64,000 nucleotides of DNA from Agromyces sp. Soil535 (lineage in GTDB: Bacteria > Actinomycetota > Actinomycetes > Actinomycetales > Microbacteriaceae). A program made the position numbers and the translations under genes. Below, in pieces: positions 50,177 through 58,248 of this stretch (its first letter is position 1; the number at the start of each line of letters is the position of its first letter). The stretch lies in the NCBI RefSeq assembly GCF_001428255.1, contig NZ_LMRW01000025.1, positions 62,001 to 126,000 on the forward strand, read 5' to 3'. Under the pieces are notes generated by a model that was not told the origin of the DNA, searched no databases, and worked only from the letters and a program-made list of their open reading frames with translations.

Positions 50177-51554
50177 CCCCGAGAAGCACGGGGTCGCCGG
50201 TCGGGGCGCCGACGTCGATCCACGCTCCGACCGACGTCGGTTCACCGACGACCGTGAGCACGTCGGGAGTTGCGGAGGGGGCGTACGGGGCATCCGCTCG
50301 CCAGAAGGCGGAGTCGAAACGCAGCCAGACGGTGTCGACGACGCCCATGCCCAGCACCGAGATCGCACGCTGGTGCAGGAGCGGCAGGGTGGGGGAGAAA
50401 CGCAGCGTGTCGGTCTTCAGCACGCCGAGCGGTACCGTGACGATCGCGCGATCGACGGTCAGTGACTCGCCGGAGTCGAGCCGGAGGCTCACCCGCCGAT
50501 CGTCGTAGGCGATGCGGGTGACGACACTCGAGACGGCGACGTCGACGGATGCCGCGAGCGCGTCGACGTAGTCGGCGAGGCGGCCGGTGACGAGTCGCTT
50601 CGGCTCGCCGAGCTGAGCGAGATCGATGCCGCTTGCCGAGAGCTGATTGGTCGTCGCGCCGGTGGCCGGCTCGACGGCGCTCCCGATCGTGTGGACGAGC
50701 CAGTCCGCGGGGCTGACCCCTTCGGCATCGGGGGTGTTCGACAGCGGGACCACGCCCGCACCCACGAGCGCGGCGGCGAGCGACACGTCACCACGCTGCG
50801 TCGCCGCCCACGCCTGGGCCGCGGCGATCGCGTCGGGTCCCGTCGACGGGATCGGCACCACGACTCCCGCCACCGTGCGCGCCTCGACGACGGCGGCGAA
50901 CGGCCGGGTGAAGACGGACGCCTCGACGAGTCCGTCGAGCAGTGCGCCATCTTCCCCGACGAAGACGGCGCCGAGTTCGATCGGCTGGTCGAAGTCCGCA
51001 TCGTCGACCGAGTCGATGCGACCGCCGAGGCGCTCGCGCGCCTCCAGGACGACCACCTCGAAGCCTGCGTCGACGAGTACTCGCGCGGCCGTGAGCCCGG
51101 CGAGACCGGCGCCCACGATGCCGACGCGCTCGCCGGGTTCGCCGATCTGCTGGATGGCGGCCGCCTGGCGCAGTCCGCTCGCGTGCGCGCCGACGAGCGT
51201 GCCCGGGGCATCCGGATCGCAGGCCTCGCCCGCGAAGAACAGCCGGTCGGCGACCGGATCGGCGAGCGTCTCCCGGAGTTCGGGAGTCGCGCCGACGGCG
51301 TCGAAGCTGAACGCGCCGCGGGCGAACGGGTCCGCCCCCCAGCGCGAGCGACGCATGGCCGCCGGGAGCGGCACGCCGTTCGCGGGCGGCGTCGGGGTGG
51401 GCGTCGGTGTCGGGCTCGTGGTCGGCGTGGGCGAGGGCGTCGGACTCGGCTGCGGCCAGACGCAACTCGACAGCGTGACGGCGGCGATCCCCGAGAGCGA
51501 CGCGGCGAGGAAGGTTCGCCGGGCCATGCCGCCGGACGTCGCCCGAGAGTCCAT
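50073..51554 (-). CDS. Lipoprotein flavin amine oxidase with circularly permuted domain order
   Basis: A 493-residue exported flavoprotein. ARRTFLAASLSGIAAVTLSSC looks like a Tat-type lipoprotein signal (twin Arg at 12-13, lipobox Cys31). A Pro/Thr linker follows (34-57). Residues ~67-135 then carry the segment that normally ends flavin amine oxidases: RWGADPFARGAFSF, DRLFFAGEACDPDAPGTLVGAH and SGLRQAA. Only after this comes the usual N-terminal FAD fold, VGIVGAGLAGLTAARVL (Gly148, Gly150, Gly153) and ERLGGRI. The chain stops at VLADLGPYATARG, where relatives continue into the WG-DPFARG segment. This is a circular permutation. The substrate is unknown. The mRNA looks leaderless. Confidence 0.85.
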   Translation of the reverse strand: MDSRATSGGMARRTFLAASLSGIAAVTLSSCVWPQPSPTPSPTPTTSPTPTPTPTPPANGVPLPAAMRRSRWGADPFARGAFSFDAVGATPELRETLADPVADRLFFAGEACDPDAPGTLVGAHASGLRQAAAIQQIGEPGERVGIVGAGLAGLTAARVLVDAGFEVVVLEARERLGGRIDSVDDADFDQPIELGAVFVGEDGALLDGLVEASVFTRPFAAVVEARTVAGVVVPIPSTGPDAIAAAQAWAATQRGDVSLAAALVGAGVVPLSNTPDAEGVSPADWLVHTIGSAVEPATGATTNQLSASGIDLAQLGEPKRLVTGRLADYVDALAASVDVAVSSVVTRIAYDDRRVSLRLDSGESLTVDRAIVTVPLGVLKTDTLRFSPTLPLLHQRAISVLGMGVVDTVWLRFDSAFWRADAPYAPSATPDVLTVVGEPTSVGAWIDVGAPTGDPVLLGVIAARQATRLEELDDPAFLESVLADLGPYATARG

Positions 51555-51561
51555 GGAACTC

Positions 51562-51567
51562 AGGCTA
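51562..51567 (-). promoter_or_regulatory. -10 element of a leaderless promoter for the permuted oxidase
   Basis: TAGCCT on the minus strand with 7 nt to ATG 51554. It lies in the 31-bp gap after the upstream aminotransferase gene and supports ATG 51554 over the internal ATG 51527. Confidence 0.5.
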
Positions 51568-51585
51568 GCCGACGGCTCGACGTCG

Positions 51586-52791
51586 TCAGCGAGCCGCCGG
51601 CACGCCGGCAGCACGGAACGCGGCCGCGAACCGCGGCAGGCTGGCTTCGATCGTCTCCATCGTGGCGGTCAGCGAGATGCGGAAGAAGCCGGGCGTCTCG
51701 AACATCCCTCCCGGAAGGACGAGCACCCCCTCGCGGTCGAGTGCCTGCGCGAAGGCGGCGTCGTCCGTGAGCGGCGACTCGGGGAACAGGTAGAACGTGC
51801 CTTCGGGAACCGTGACCCGGTATCCGATCTCACGCAGTGCCGCGACCATCACGTCGCGCTTGCGCTGGAAGAGCGGGATGTCGAACGCGAGCGTCTCGAG
51901 GCGCGGCAGCGCGTACTGCATCGACACGTTGGGGAAGAGCCATCCGCCTGCGATCTGCGCCGCCTCGATCGCATCCCGGAAGACCTCGCGGCCGGGCATC
52001 GTCGGCGGGAGAGCGAGGTACCCGATGCGCTCGCCCGGCGACAGCAGGGTCTTGCCGTAGCTGTAGGCGAGGAAGCTCCACGGGTAGAACTCGACGGGGC
52101 TGCGGAAGCGCGCACCGTCGAAGACGATGCGGTTGTAGGCCTCGTCCGAGATGAGGAAGATGCGGCGCCCGTTGCGCTCCGACGCCTCGTCGAGGATCGT
52201 CGCCAGGCGCTCCAGCGTCGCGGGCGGGTAGATCCGTCCGGTGGGGTTGTTGGGGCTGTTGACGATCACGATGCGCGTGCGCGGCGTGATGGCCGCCGCA
52301 ATGGCCTCGAGGTCGAGGTCCAGCGTCTCGCGGTCGATCGACACCTTCACGGGCACGAGGCCCGCCTCAAGCACGAGCGGCTCGTAGAGGAACCACGGCG
52401 GCAGGCTGTAGACCACCTCGTCGCCCGGATCGCCGACGATCTTCAGCGCGGTCGAGATCGCCGTGAACCCGCCGGTCGTGAGGTGCACGTCGTCCGTCTC
52501 GAACGGGATGTCGAGGTGACGGCGCAGGGAGTCGGTCGCGGCCTCGATCGCCTTCGCGTCGCCGAGGTTGTACGCGAACCACAGTTCGTGCTGCGGGATC
52601 AGCGACTCGCGCAGGATCTCGACATAGGCCTCGGACGGCGGGTCGTGCGGATCGCCGAACGTGAAGTCGAGGACGCCCGGTTCGTGTCGTCGGCTCTGGT
52701 AGCCGGAGATCCGGAGGAAGTCGAAGAGCAGTTGGAACGGCGTCGCGCCGGCGACCGTCGCGATCCGATCGGAAGCGAGTCGGTCGTCCAT
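51586..52791 (-). CDS. PLP-dependent aminotransferase, class I/II
   Basis: A 401-residue fold-type I aminotransferase. TFGDPHDPPSEAY starts the core, followed by TTGGFTAI, NSPNNPTGRIYP, SDEAYNRIVF and the PLP lysine Lys247 in YSYGKTLLSPGERIGYLA. The C-terminal arginine is in FFRISLTA. Three ATG codons are possible; 52791 is chosen because GAAGGG lies 6 nt before it. The specific amino donor is unknown. It sits between the class III aminotransferase and the permuted oxidase, all leftward. Confidence 0.85.
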   Translation of the reverse strand: MDDRLASDRIATVAGATPFQLLFDFLRISGYQSRRHEPGVLDFTFGDPHDPPSEAYVEILRESLIPQHELWFAYNLGDAKAIEAATDSLRRHLDIPFETDDVHLTTGGFTAISTALKIVGDPGDEVVYSLPPWFLYEPLVLEAGLVPVKVSIDRETLDLDLEAIAAAITPRTRIVIVNSPNNPTGRIYPPATLERLATILDEASERNGRRIFLISDEAYNRIVFDGARFRSPVEFYPWSFLAYSYGKTLLSPGERIGYLALPPTMPGREVFRDAIEAAQIAGGWLFPNVSMQYALPRLETLAFDIPLFQRKRDVMVAALREIGYRVTVPEGTFYLFPESPLTDDAAFAQALDREGVLVLPGGMFETPGFFRISLTATMETIEASLPRFAAAFRAAGVPAAR

Positions 52792-52884
52792 GAGCATCCC
52801 TTCGGACATGCCGGATGCTCCGTGGACACGAAGATCCCGCGAGTGCCGCCCATCGTACTCCGCGGCACGAACGCCGGCCCGGGC

Positions 52885-54297
52885 TCAGGCGACGTGCGTG
52901 TCGGCGACCGAGAGCGCCTCGTCGATGATGTCGAGGCCGAGTACGAGCTCGTCCTCCGTGATCACGAGCGGCGGCGCGACGTGCAGGCGGTTGAAGTGCA
53001 CGAACGGCCAGAGGCCTGCCTGCTTGCACGCGGCAGCCACGGCCGCCATCGGCGCGGCATCCGCTCCACCGGCGTTGAACGGCACGAGCGGCTCGCGGGT
53101 CTCGCGATCGCGCACGAGCTCGATCGCCCAGAACAGGCCGAGGCCCCGCACATCGCCGACCGATGGATGCCGCTCGGCCATCGCTCGCAGGCGCGGCGCC
53201 ACGACTCGAGCGCCGAGGTCGCGCACGCGCTCGAAGATGCCGTCGCGCTCGAAGACCTCGAACGTGGCGACACCCAGGGCGCAGGCGAGCGGATGCCCGG
53301 AGTACGTGAGCCCGCCCTGGAACGCGACCGTGTCGAAGTGCGAGGCGATGCGCTGCGAGATCACGACGCCGCCGAGCGGCACGTAGCCGGAGTTCACGCC
53401 CTTCGCGAAGGTGATGAGGTCGGGGGTGACGCCGAAGTGGTTCACCGCGAACCACTCGCCGATGCGGCCGAAGCCCACCATGACCTCGTCGGCGATGTAG
53501 ACGATGCCGTACTTGTCGGCGAGCGCCCGCACGCCCTGCAGGTAGCCGGGCGGCGGCACGAGCACGCCGTTCGTGCCGACGACGGTCTCGATGATGATCG
53601 CCGCGATCGTGGCGGCTCCCTCGAGCGTGATGACCTGCTCCAGGTGCGCGAGAGCGCGTTCGGTCTCCGCGACCTCCGACGAGGTGTGGAACGACGAGCG
53701 GTACGGGTACGGCCCGAGGAAGTGCGCGACCGACCCGTCCGAGGGCTCGTTCGCCCAGCGGCGCGGGTCGCCAGTGAGCGAGATCGCCGTCGCCGTGCCA
53801 CCGTGGTAGCTGCGGTACATCGACAGCACCTTGCGGCGACCGGTGACCGCGCGGGCCATGCGCACCGCGTACTCGTTGGCGTCGGCGCCGCCGTTGGTGA
53901 AGAACACCTTGTCGAGGTCGCCGGGCGCCACCTCGGCGATACGACGTGCGAGCTCACCGCGCACGTCGTTCGCCATCGACGGCTGGATCGTCGCGAGACG
54001 CCCGGCCTGCTGCTGGATCGCGGCGACGAGGTCGGGGTGCTGGTGACCGAGGTTGAGGTTCACGAGCTGCGAGCTGAAGTCGAGGTACGCGTTGCCCGCG
54101 TAGTCCCAGAACGTCGAGCCCTCGCCCGCCGCGACGGGCAGCGGGTCGATGAGCGCCTGCGCGCTCCACGAGTGGAACACGTGCGCGCGGTCGTCGGCGC
54201 GCACTAGGGCGTCGGCGTCGAGGTCGGGCAGCGGATGCCGCGTGCCGCGCCGGTCGGCGTACGCGGCATCCGTCGCGGTGGTGAGTGTGTCGGTCAT
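52885..54297 (-). CDS. Class III aminotransferase (omega-amino acid type)
   Basis: A 470-residue PLP enzyme of the class III family: LNLGHQHPDLVAAIQQQ, FFTNGGADANEYAVRMAR, SYHGGTATAISLTGD, ADEVMVGFGRIGEWFAV and the PLP lysine Lys299 in TFAKGVNSGYVPLGGV. Such enzymes transaminate beta-alanine, GABA, putrescine or related terminal amines with pyruvate or 2-oxoglutarate. Next to mmsA, a beta-alanine to malonate-semialdehyde step is the best inference. The 124 bp before the start contain a complete paired palindromic repeat. Confidence 0.87.
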   Translation of the reverse strand: MTDTLTTATDAAYADRRGTRHPLPDLDADALVRADDRAHVFHSWSAQALIDPLPVAAGEGSTFWDYAGNAYLDFSSQLVNLNLGHQHPDLVAAIQQQAGRLATIQPSMANDVRGELARRIAEVAPGDLDKVFFTNGGADANEYAVRMARAVTGRRKVLSMYRSYHGGTATAISLTGDPRRWANEPSDGSVAHFLGPYPYRSSFHTSSEVAETERALAHLEQVITLEGAATIAAIIIETVVGTNGVLVPPPGYLQGVRALADKYGIVYIADEVMVGFGRIGEWFAVNHFGVTPDLITFAKGVNSGYVPLGGVVISQRIASHFDTVAFQGGLTYSGHPLACALGVATFEVFERDGIFERVRDLGARVVAPRLRAMAERHPSVGDVRGLGLFWAIELVRDRETREPLVPFNAGGADAAPMAAVAAACKQAGLWPFVHFNRLHVAPPLVITEDELVLGLDIIDEALSVADTHVA

Positions 54298-54320
54298 GTC
54301 GTGGTCCTCTCGCAAAGAGT

Positions 54321-54412
54321 GCGGGTTGAGGAGGGCGCTCCGCGCCCGTCTCGAAACCCAGTCGTTCGTCGGCCGGGTTTCGAGACGGCGCTGGCGCGCC
54401 TCCTCAACCCGC
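54321..54412. repeat. Paired palindromic repeat, copy 2
   Basis: Left unit 54321-54359 and inverse right unit 54375-54412, each with an internal stem (GGGCGC-TCC-GCGCCC in the left one). It fills the gap between the class III aminotransferase and mmsA. Here it overlaps no coding end. The pair can fold into one large cruciform or hairpin. Confidence 0.88.
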
Positions 54413-54421
54413 AGCAACGGG

Positions 54422-55906
54422 TCAGTGGTTGGACGGGAAGCCCAGGTTGATCTGCGACTCGGACGGGTTCGGCCAGCGCGTGGTCACGACCTTGGAGCGG
54501 GTGTAGAAGTGCACCGACTCGGGGCCGTAGATGTGCGAGTCGCCGAACAGCGAGTTCTTCCAGCCGCCGAATGAGTACGCGCCGATGGGCACGGGGATCG
54601 GCACGTTGACGCCGACCATTCCGACCTCGATGTCGAACTCGAACTGGCGAGCCGTGCCGCCGTCGCGGGTGAAGATCGCGGTGCCGTTCGCGAAGCTGTT
54701 GGCGTTGATGAGCGCGACCGCCTCCTCGTAGGACTCGACGCGCACGACCGAGAGCACAGGGCCGAAGATCTCGTCGTCGTACACCTTCATGCCGGGCTTC
54801 ACGTGGTCGACGAGCGAGACGCCGACGAAGAACCCGTCGCCGTCGAACTGCTGCGTCGTGCCGTCGACGACGACGGTCGCACCCTCGGCCGCGGCGCCGG
54901 TCACGTAGGAGGCGACCTTGTCGCGGTGCTCGCGCGTGATGAGCGGACCCATCTCGCTCGCGGCATCCGTGCCGTCGCCGATCTTCAGCGCACGCATGCG
55001 CGAGCGCACCGCCTCGACGAGGTCGTCGGCGACGTCACCGACCGCGACGAGCACCGAGACGGCCATGCAGCGCTCGCCGGCCGAGCCGTACGCCGCCGAG
55101 ACCGCGGCGTCCGCTGCGCCCTCGAGGTCGGCGTCGGGCATGACGACCATGTGGTTCTTCGCGCCGCCGAGGGCCTGCACGCGCTTGCCGTTCGCTGAGG
55201 CGCGCTCGTAGATCGACTTCGCGATGGGCGTCGAGCCGACGAACGAGACGGCGCGCACCTCGGGGGAGTCGAGGATCGTGTCGACCGCGACCTTGTCGCC
55301 GTGCACGACGTTCAGCACGCCGTCGGGAAGCCCGGCCTCCTGGAACAGCTTCGCGAGGAAGATCGCCGCGCTCGGGTCCTTCTCCGAGGGCTTCAGCACC
55401 ACGGTGTTGCCGCACGCGATCGCCGAGGCGACCATCCACAGCGGAACCATCACGGGGAAGTTGAAGGGCGTGATCGCCCCGACCACGCCGACCGGCTGCT
55501 TCAGCGAGTGCACGTCGACGCCGCGCGCGACCTGCTCGGAGTGCTCGCCCTTCAGCAGGTGCACGAGCCCGGCGGCGAACTCCACGTTCTCGATGCCGCG
55601 CGAGATCTCGCCCGCGGCATCCGAGAGCACCTTGCCGTGCTCGCTGGTGAGGATCGCGGCGAGCTCGCCCTGGCGCTCGACGAGCAGGTGGCGCAGCTTG
55701 AAGAACACGTCGGCGCGCCTGATGAGGCCGGTGGCGCGCCAGCCCGGCAGTGCAGCGGATGCCGCGGCGATCGCCTGCTCCACCTCGCCGACCGACGCGA
55801 ACGCCACCTCGTGCTGCTGCACGCCGGTGGCCGGGTTGAAGACCGGGCCGGTGCGCTCCGCGTCGGCGACCTCGCGGCCGTTGATGAAGTGTCGGATGAG
55901 GCTCAT
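54422..55906 (-). CDS. mmsA: CoA-acylating methylmalonate-semialdehyde dehydrogenase
   Basis: A 494-residue aldehyde dehydrogenase that converts methylmalonate or malonate semialdehyde to propionyl- or acetyl-CoA. The MmsA-specific features are ITPFNFPVMVPLWMV, LGGAKNHMVVMPDADLE, where the usual general-base Glu is absent, and the catalytic Cys280 in GSAGERCMAVSV. EIFGPVLSVVR and GWKNSLFGD follow. With the omega-aminotransferase next to it this makes a beta-alanine/valine catabolic unit, probably under the divergent PucR-type regulator. Confidence 0.93.
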   Translation of the reverse strand: MSLIRHFINGREVADAERTGPVFNPATGVQQHEVAFASVGEVEQAIAAASAALPGWRATGLIRRADVFFKLRHLLVERQGELAAILTSEHGKVLSDAAGEISRGIENVEFAAGLVHLLKGEHSEQVARGVDVHSLKQPVGVVGAITPFNFPVMVPLWMVASAIACGNTVVLKPSEKDPSAAIFLAKLFQEAGLPDGVLNVVHGDKVAVDTILDSPEVRAVSFVGSTPIAKSIYERASANGKRVQALGGAKNHMVVMPDADLEGAADAAVSAAYGSAGERCMAVSVLVAVGDVADDLVEAVRSRMRALKIGDGTDAASEMGPLITREHRDKVASYVTGAAAEGATVVVDGTTQQFDGDGFFVGVSLVDHVKPGMKVYDDEIFGPVLSVVRVESYEEAVALINANSFANGTAIFTRDGGTARQFEFDIEVGMVGVNVPIPVPIGAYSFGGWKNSLFGDSHIYGPESVHFYTRSKVVTTRWPNPSESQINLGFPSNH

Positions 55907-55997
55907 GTAGGGTCCTTCTCGGGCTCTCCGGACAGATTGCCCGGGTGTCGTCTAGGCTGGCATTCCCCAGTGTGACAGAGGCAGAGAGGCCCGACCG

Positions 55998-57674
55998 ATG
56001 GCAGATCGTCGCGAAGACGAGCCGATCCGAACGGATCGTCCGGAGGGCGTCGTCGCCGACGACGGGCTCCCGACGGTGCGCGAGATCCTCACGCTCGACG
56101 CGGTCGCGCACGGCGTTCCCGAGGTGCTGTCGGGCGACGACGCGCTCGACGCGCGCGTGCGCTGGGTGCACGTCTCCGACAGCTCGGGAGTGGCCCGGCT
56201 GCTGAACGGCGGCGAGCTGCTGCTGACCACCGGGTCGGGCTGGCCGACCGAGCCGCGCGAGCTCGAGGCGTTCATCGCGGAGCTCGTCGACGCCGGCATC
56301 GCCGGACTCGTGCTCGAGCTCGGCGTGCACTACCGCTACGTCCCCGCCGTCGTCGAGACGGCTGCCCGTGAGCACGGCCTCGCCCTCGTCGCGCTGCACC
56401 GCGAGGTGAAGTTCGTGGCGCTCACCGAGGCGGTGCACAGCCGCATCATCTCCGAGCAGACCGCCGCCCTGCGCGCCCGCGACGAGGTGCGCGAGCGATT
56501 CACGGCGCTCAGCCTGCGGGGCTCGCCCGCCGACTTCATCGTGCACCAGCTCGCGCAGACGCTCGGCGCCGCGGTCGTACTCGAGAATCTCGCACACGAA
56601 GTGGTCGCCGCCGAGGTGCCGCCCGCCGTCGAGGAGGGACTCTTCGCGACGTGGGAGGCGAGCTCGCGCCGCGCGCACCGGCTCGACGAGCAGCGCCTCG
56701 CCCGGGGTGCTTCGGTGGGGCCCGACGAGTGGCTCATCGTGCCCGTCGAGGCCCGCGGCATCCGGTGGGGGCACCTCATCACACTGGCCGGACCGGTGCA
56801 CCCCGCCGGCCGTGCGAGCGTGCTCGAGCAGGGCGCCATCGCGCTGGCCCTCGGCCGACTCGCCGACGGCGACGCCGACGAGTGGGTGCGCATCGGCCGC
56901 CAGCGCCTGGTCGACGGGCTGCTCGCCGGGCGGTTCGCCGGGCTCGGCGGTGCGGCGGCGCGGCTCGAGGCGGCCGGCCTCCCCGTCGACGGCGCCCACC
57001 TCTACGGCGTGGTCGCGTCGGGTGCGCCGATTCCGCCCGGGGCACCGGATGCCGCGGCTCGCGCCCTCGGCGGCCGTGCGATCGACGGCGCGGCGCCCGA
57101 CTTCGCTGGGGCGGCCTCCGCGTCCGGCAGCGCCCGCATCGTGCTGCTCTCAGTACCGGCCGAGCTCTCGGATGTCGCCGCGCGCGCGTTCGCGTCGGCG
57201 CTCGTGGGCGGCGATGCGGCATCAGTCGACCGGCTCGTGATCTCGGTGGGCGGCGTCGCCGACGGACTCGACGGCCTGCTCGGCTCGGTGCAGGAGGCGA
57301 TCGACCTCGCGCGAGGCGCCCGCCCCAAGGGGGCTCGCGGCACCGTGCTGCGCCGCGCCGACGACCGCCCGCTCATGCGGCTCGTCACCTCGCTGCGCGA
57401 CGACCACCGGCTGCTGCGGCACAGCGAGCGGATGCTGGCGCCGCTCATCGAGTACGACCTCGCGCGCGGCGGCGACCTCCAGAGCGTGCTCGGCGCGATG
57501 CTCGCGCATCCCGGGAACCGTACCGCCGCCGCATCCGCGAGCCATCTCTCGCGGTCGGTGTTCTACCAGCGGCTCGCGCTGATCGGCGACCTGCTCGGCG
57601 TGGACCTCGACGACGGGGAGACGCTCACCGCTCTGCACCTGGCGCTGCTGGTGCGTCGCAGCGCCGCGCGATGA
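55998..57674 (+). CDS. PucR-family transcriptional regulator
   Basis: A 558-residue regulator. Residues ~15-140 are the PucR N-terminal domain (TVREILTLDAVAHGVPEVLSG, then ARLLNGGELLLTTGSGW). A middle GGDEF-like/GAF-like region follows. The C-terminal ~70 residues form the PucR helix-turn-helix (GDLQSVLGAMLAHPGNRTAAA, then HLSRSVFYQRLALIGDLLGVDL). PucR proteins respond to purine, GABA or omega-amino-acid metabolites. It is divergent from mmsA across 91 bp, which contains TAGGCT at 55953-55958 as a likely -10. It probably regulates the aminotransferase-mmsA genes. Confidence 0.88.
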   Translation: MADRREDEPIRTDRPEGVVADDGLPTVREILTLDAVAHGVPEVLSGDDALDARVRWVHVSDSSGVARLLNGGELLLTTGSGWPTEPRELEAFIAELVDAGIAGLVLELGVHYRYVPAVVETAAREHGLALVALHREVKFVALTEAVHSRIISEQTAALRARDEVRERFTALSLRGSPADFIVHQLAQTLGAAVVLENLAHEVVAAEVPPAVEEGLFATWEASSRRAHRLDEQRLARGASVGPDEWLIVPVEARGIRWGHLITLAGPVHPAGRASVLEQGAIALALGRLADGDADEWVRIGRQRLVDGLLAGRFAGLGGAAARLEAAGLPVDGAHLYGVVASGAPIPPGAPDAAARALGGRAIDGAAPDFAGAASASGSARIVLLSVPAELSDVAARAFASALVGGDAASVDRLVISVGGVADGLDGLLGSVQEAIDLARGARPKGARGTVLRRADDRPLMRLVTSLRDDHRLLRHSERMLAPLIEYDLARGGDLQSVLGAMLAHPGNRTAAASASHLSRSVFYQRLALIGDLLGVDLDDGETLTALHLALLVRRSAAR

Positions 57675-57703
57675 GCCGTTGGCGGATTCCCATTTACTTG
57701 CTA

Positions 57704-57719
57704 TTGACAAGTGCACTTG
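57704..57719. promoter_or_regulatory. AT-rich promoter/operator of the VOC-HxlR pair
   Basis: TTGACA (57704-57709) overlaps the perfect 12-bp palindrome CAAGTGCACTTG (57708-57719). Further ACTTGC and GCAAG words flank it. The stretch 57690-57740 is the most AT-rich of the region. An HxlR-family repressor encoded downstream is the natural ligand. Confidence 0.6.
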
Positions 57720-57785
57720 CAAAGAGCAAGCTAAATCATGCAACCCGGAACACACACGACCGAACAGGATCCATTGGAGGACACC

Positions 57786-58241
57786 ATGACCACCAGCATC
57801 TTCGTGAACCTTCCCTCGACCGACCTCGACCGCTCGAAGGCGTTCTACGAGGCGCTCGGCTTCAGCATCAACGCCGCCTTCACCGACGAGAACGCGGCGT
57901 GTGTCGTGCTCGGCGACAACATCTACTTCATGGTGCTCACCCGTGAGTACCTCGGCACCTTCACCGACAAGCAGATCATCGACCCGAAGACGCAGGCTCA
58001 GGTGTCCATCGCGCTGAGCCGCGACTCCCGCGAGGACGTCGACGACGTGCTCGCGAAGGGCCTCGCGGCCGGCGGCAGCGAGCCGCGTCCCGTGCAGGAC
58101 TACGGATTCATGTACTCGCGCGACCTCGATGACCCCGACGGCAACAACCTCTCGTTCCTGTTCATGGAGCCCGCCGCAGCCGAGATGGGCCCCGAAGCGT
58201 ACATGGCCGAGCAGGGCGCCGGCGCCTCGTCGCCGGCCTGA
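57786..58241 (+). CDS. VOC-superfamily (glyoxalase-like) protein
   Basis: A 151-residue protein of two beta-alpha-beta-beta-beta modules (IFVNLPSTDLDRSKAFYEALGFSINAAF, then DPDGNNLSFLFMEP). It matches small metalloenzymes or binding proteins of the vicinal-oxygen-chelate fold. Exact activity is unknown. GGAGG lies 5 nt before the ATG. The HxlR gene starts 7 bp after its stop, so both form one operon behind the CAAGTGCACTTG promoter. Confidence 0.86.
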   Translation: MTTSIFVNLPSTDLDRSKAFYEALGFSINAAFTDENAACVVLGDNIYFMVLTREYLGTFTDKQIIDPKTQAQVSIALSRDSREDVDDVLAKGLAAGGSEPRPVQDYGFMYSRDLDDPDGNNLSFLFMEPAAAEMGPEAYMAEQGAGASSPA

Positions 58242-58248
58242 TCGCCTC

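Noticed and set aside
55937-55958. TTGCCC-TAGGCT promoter for the PucR gene
   Set aside because: The spacer is only 10 bp. TAGGCT may still be a -10 box, but TTGCCC is not its -35.
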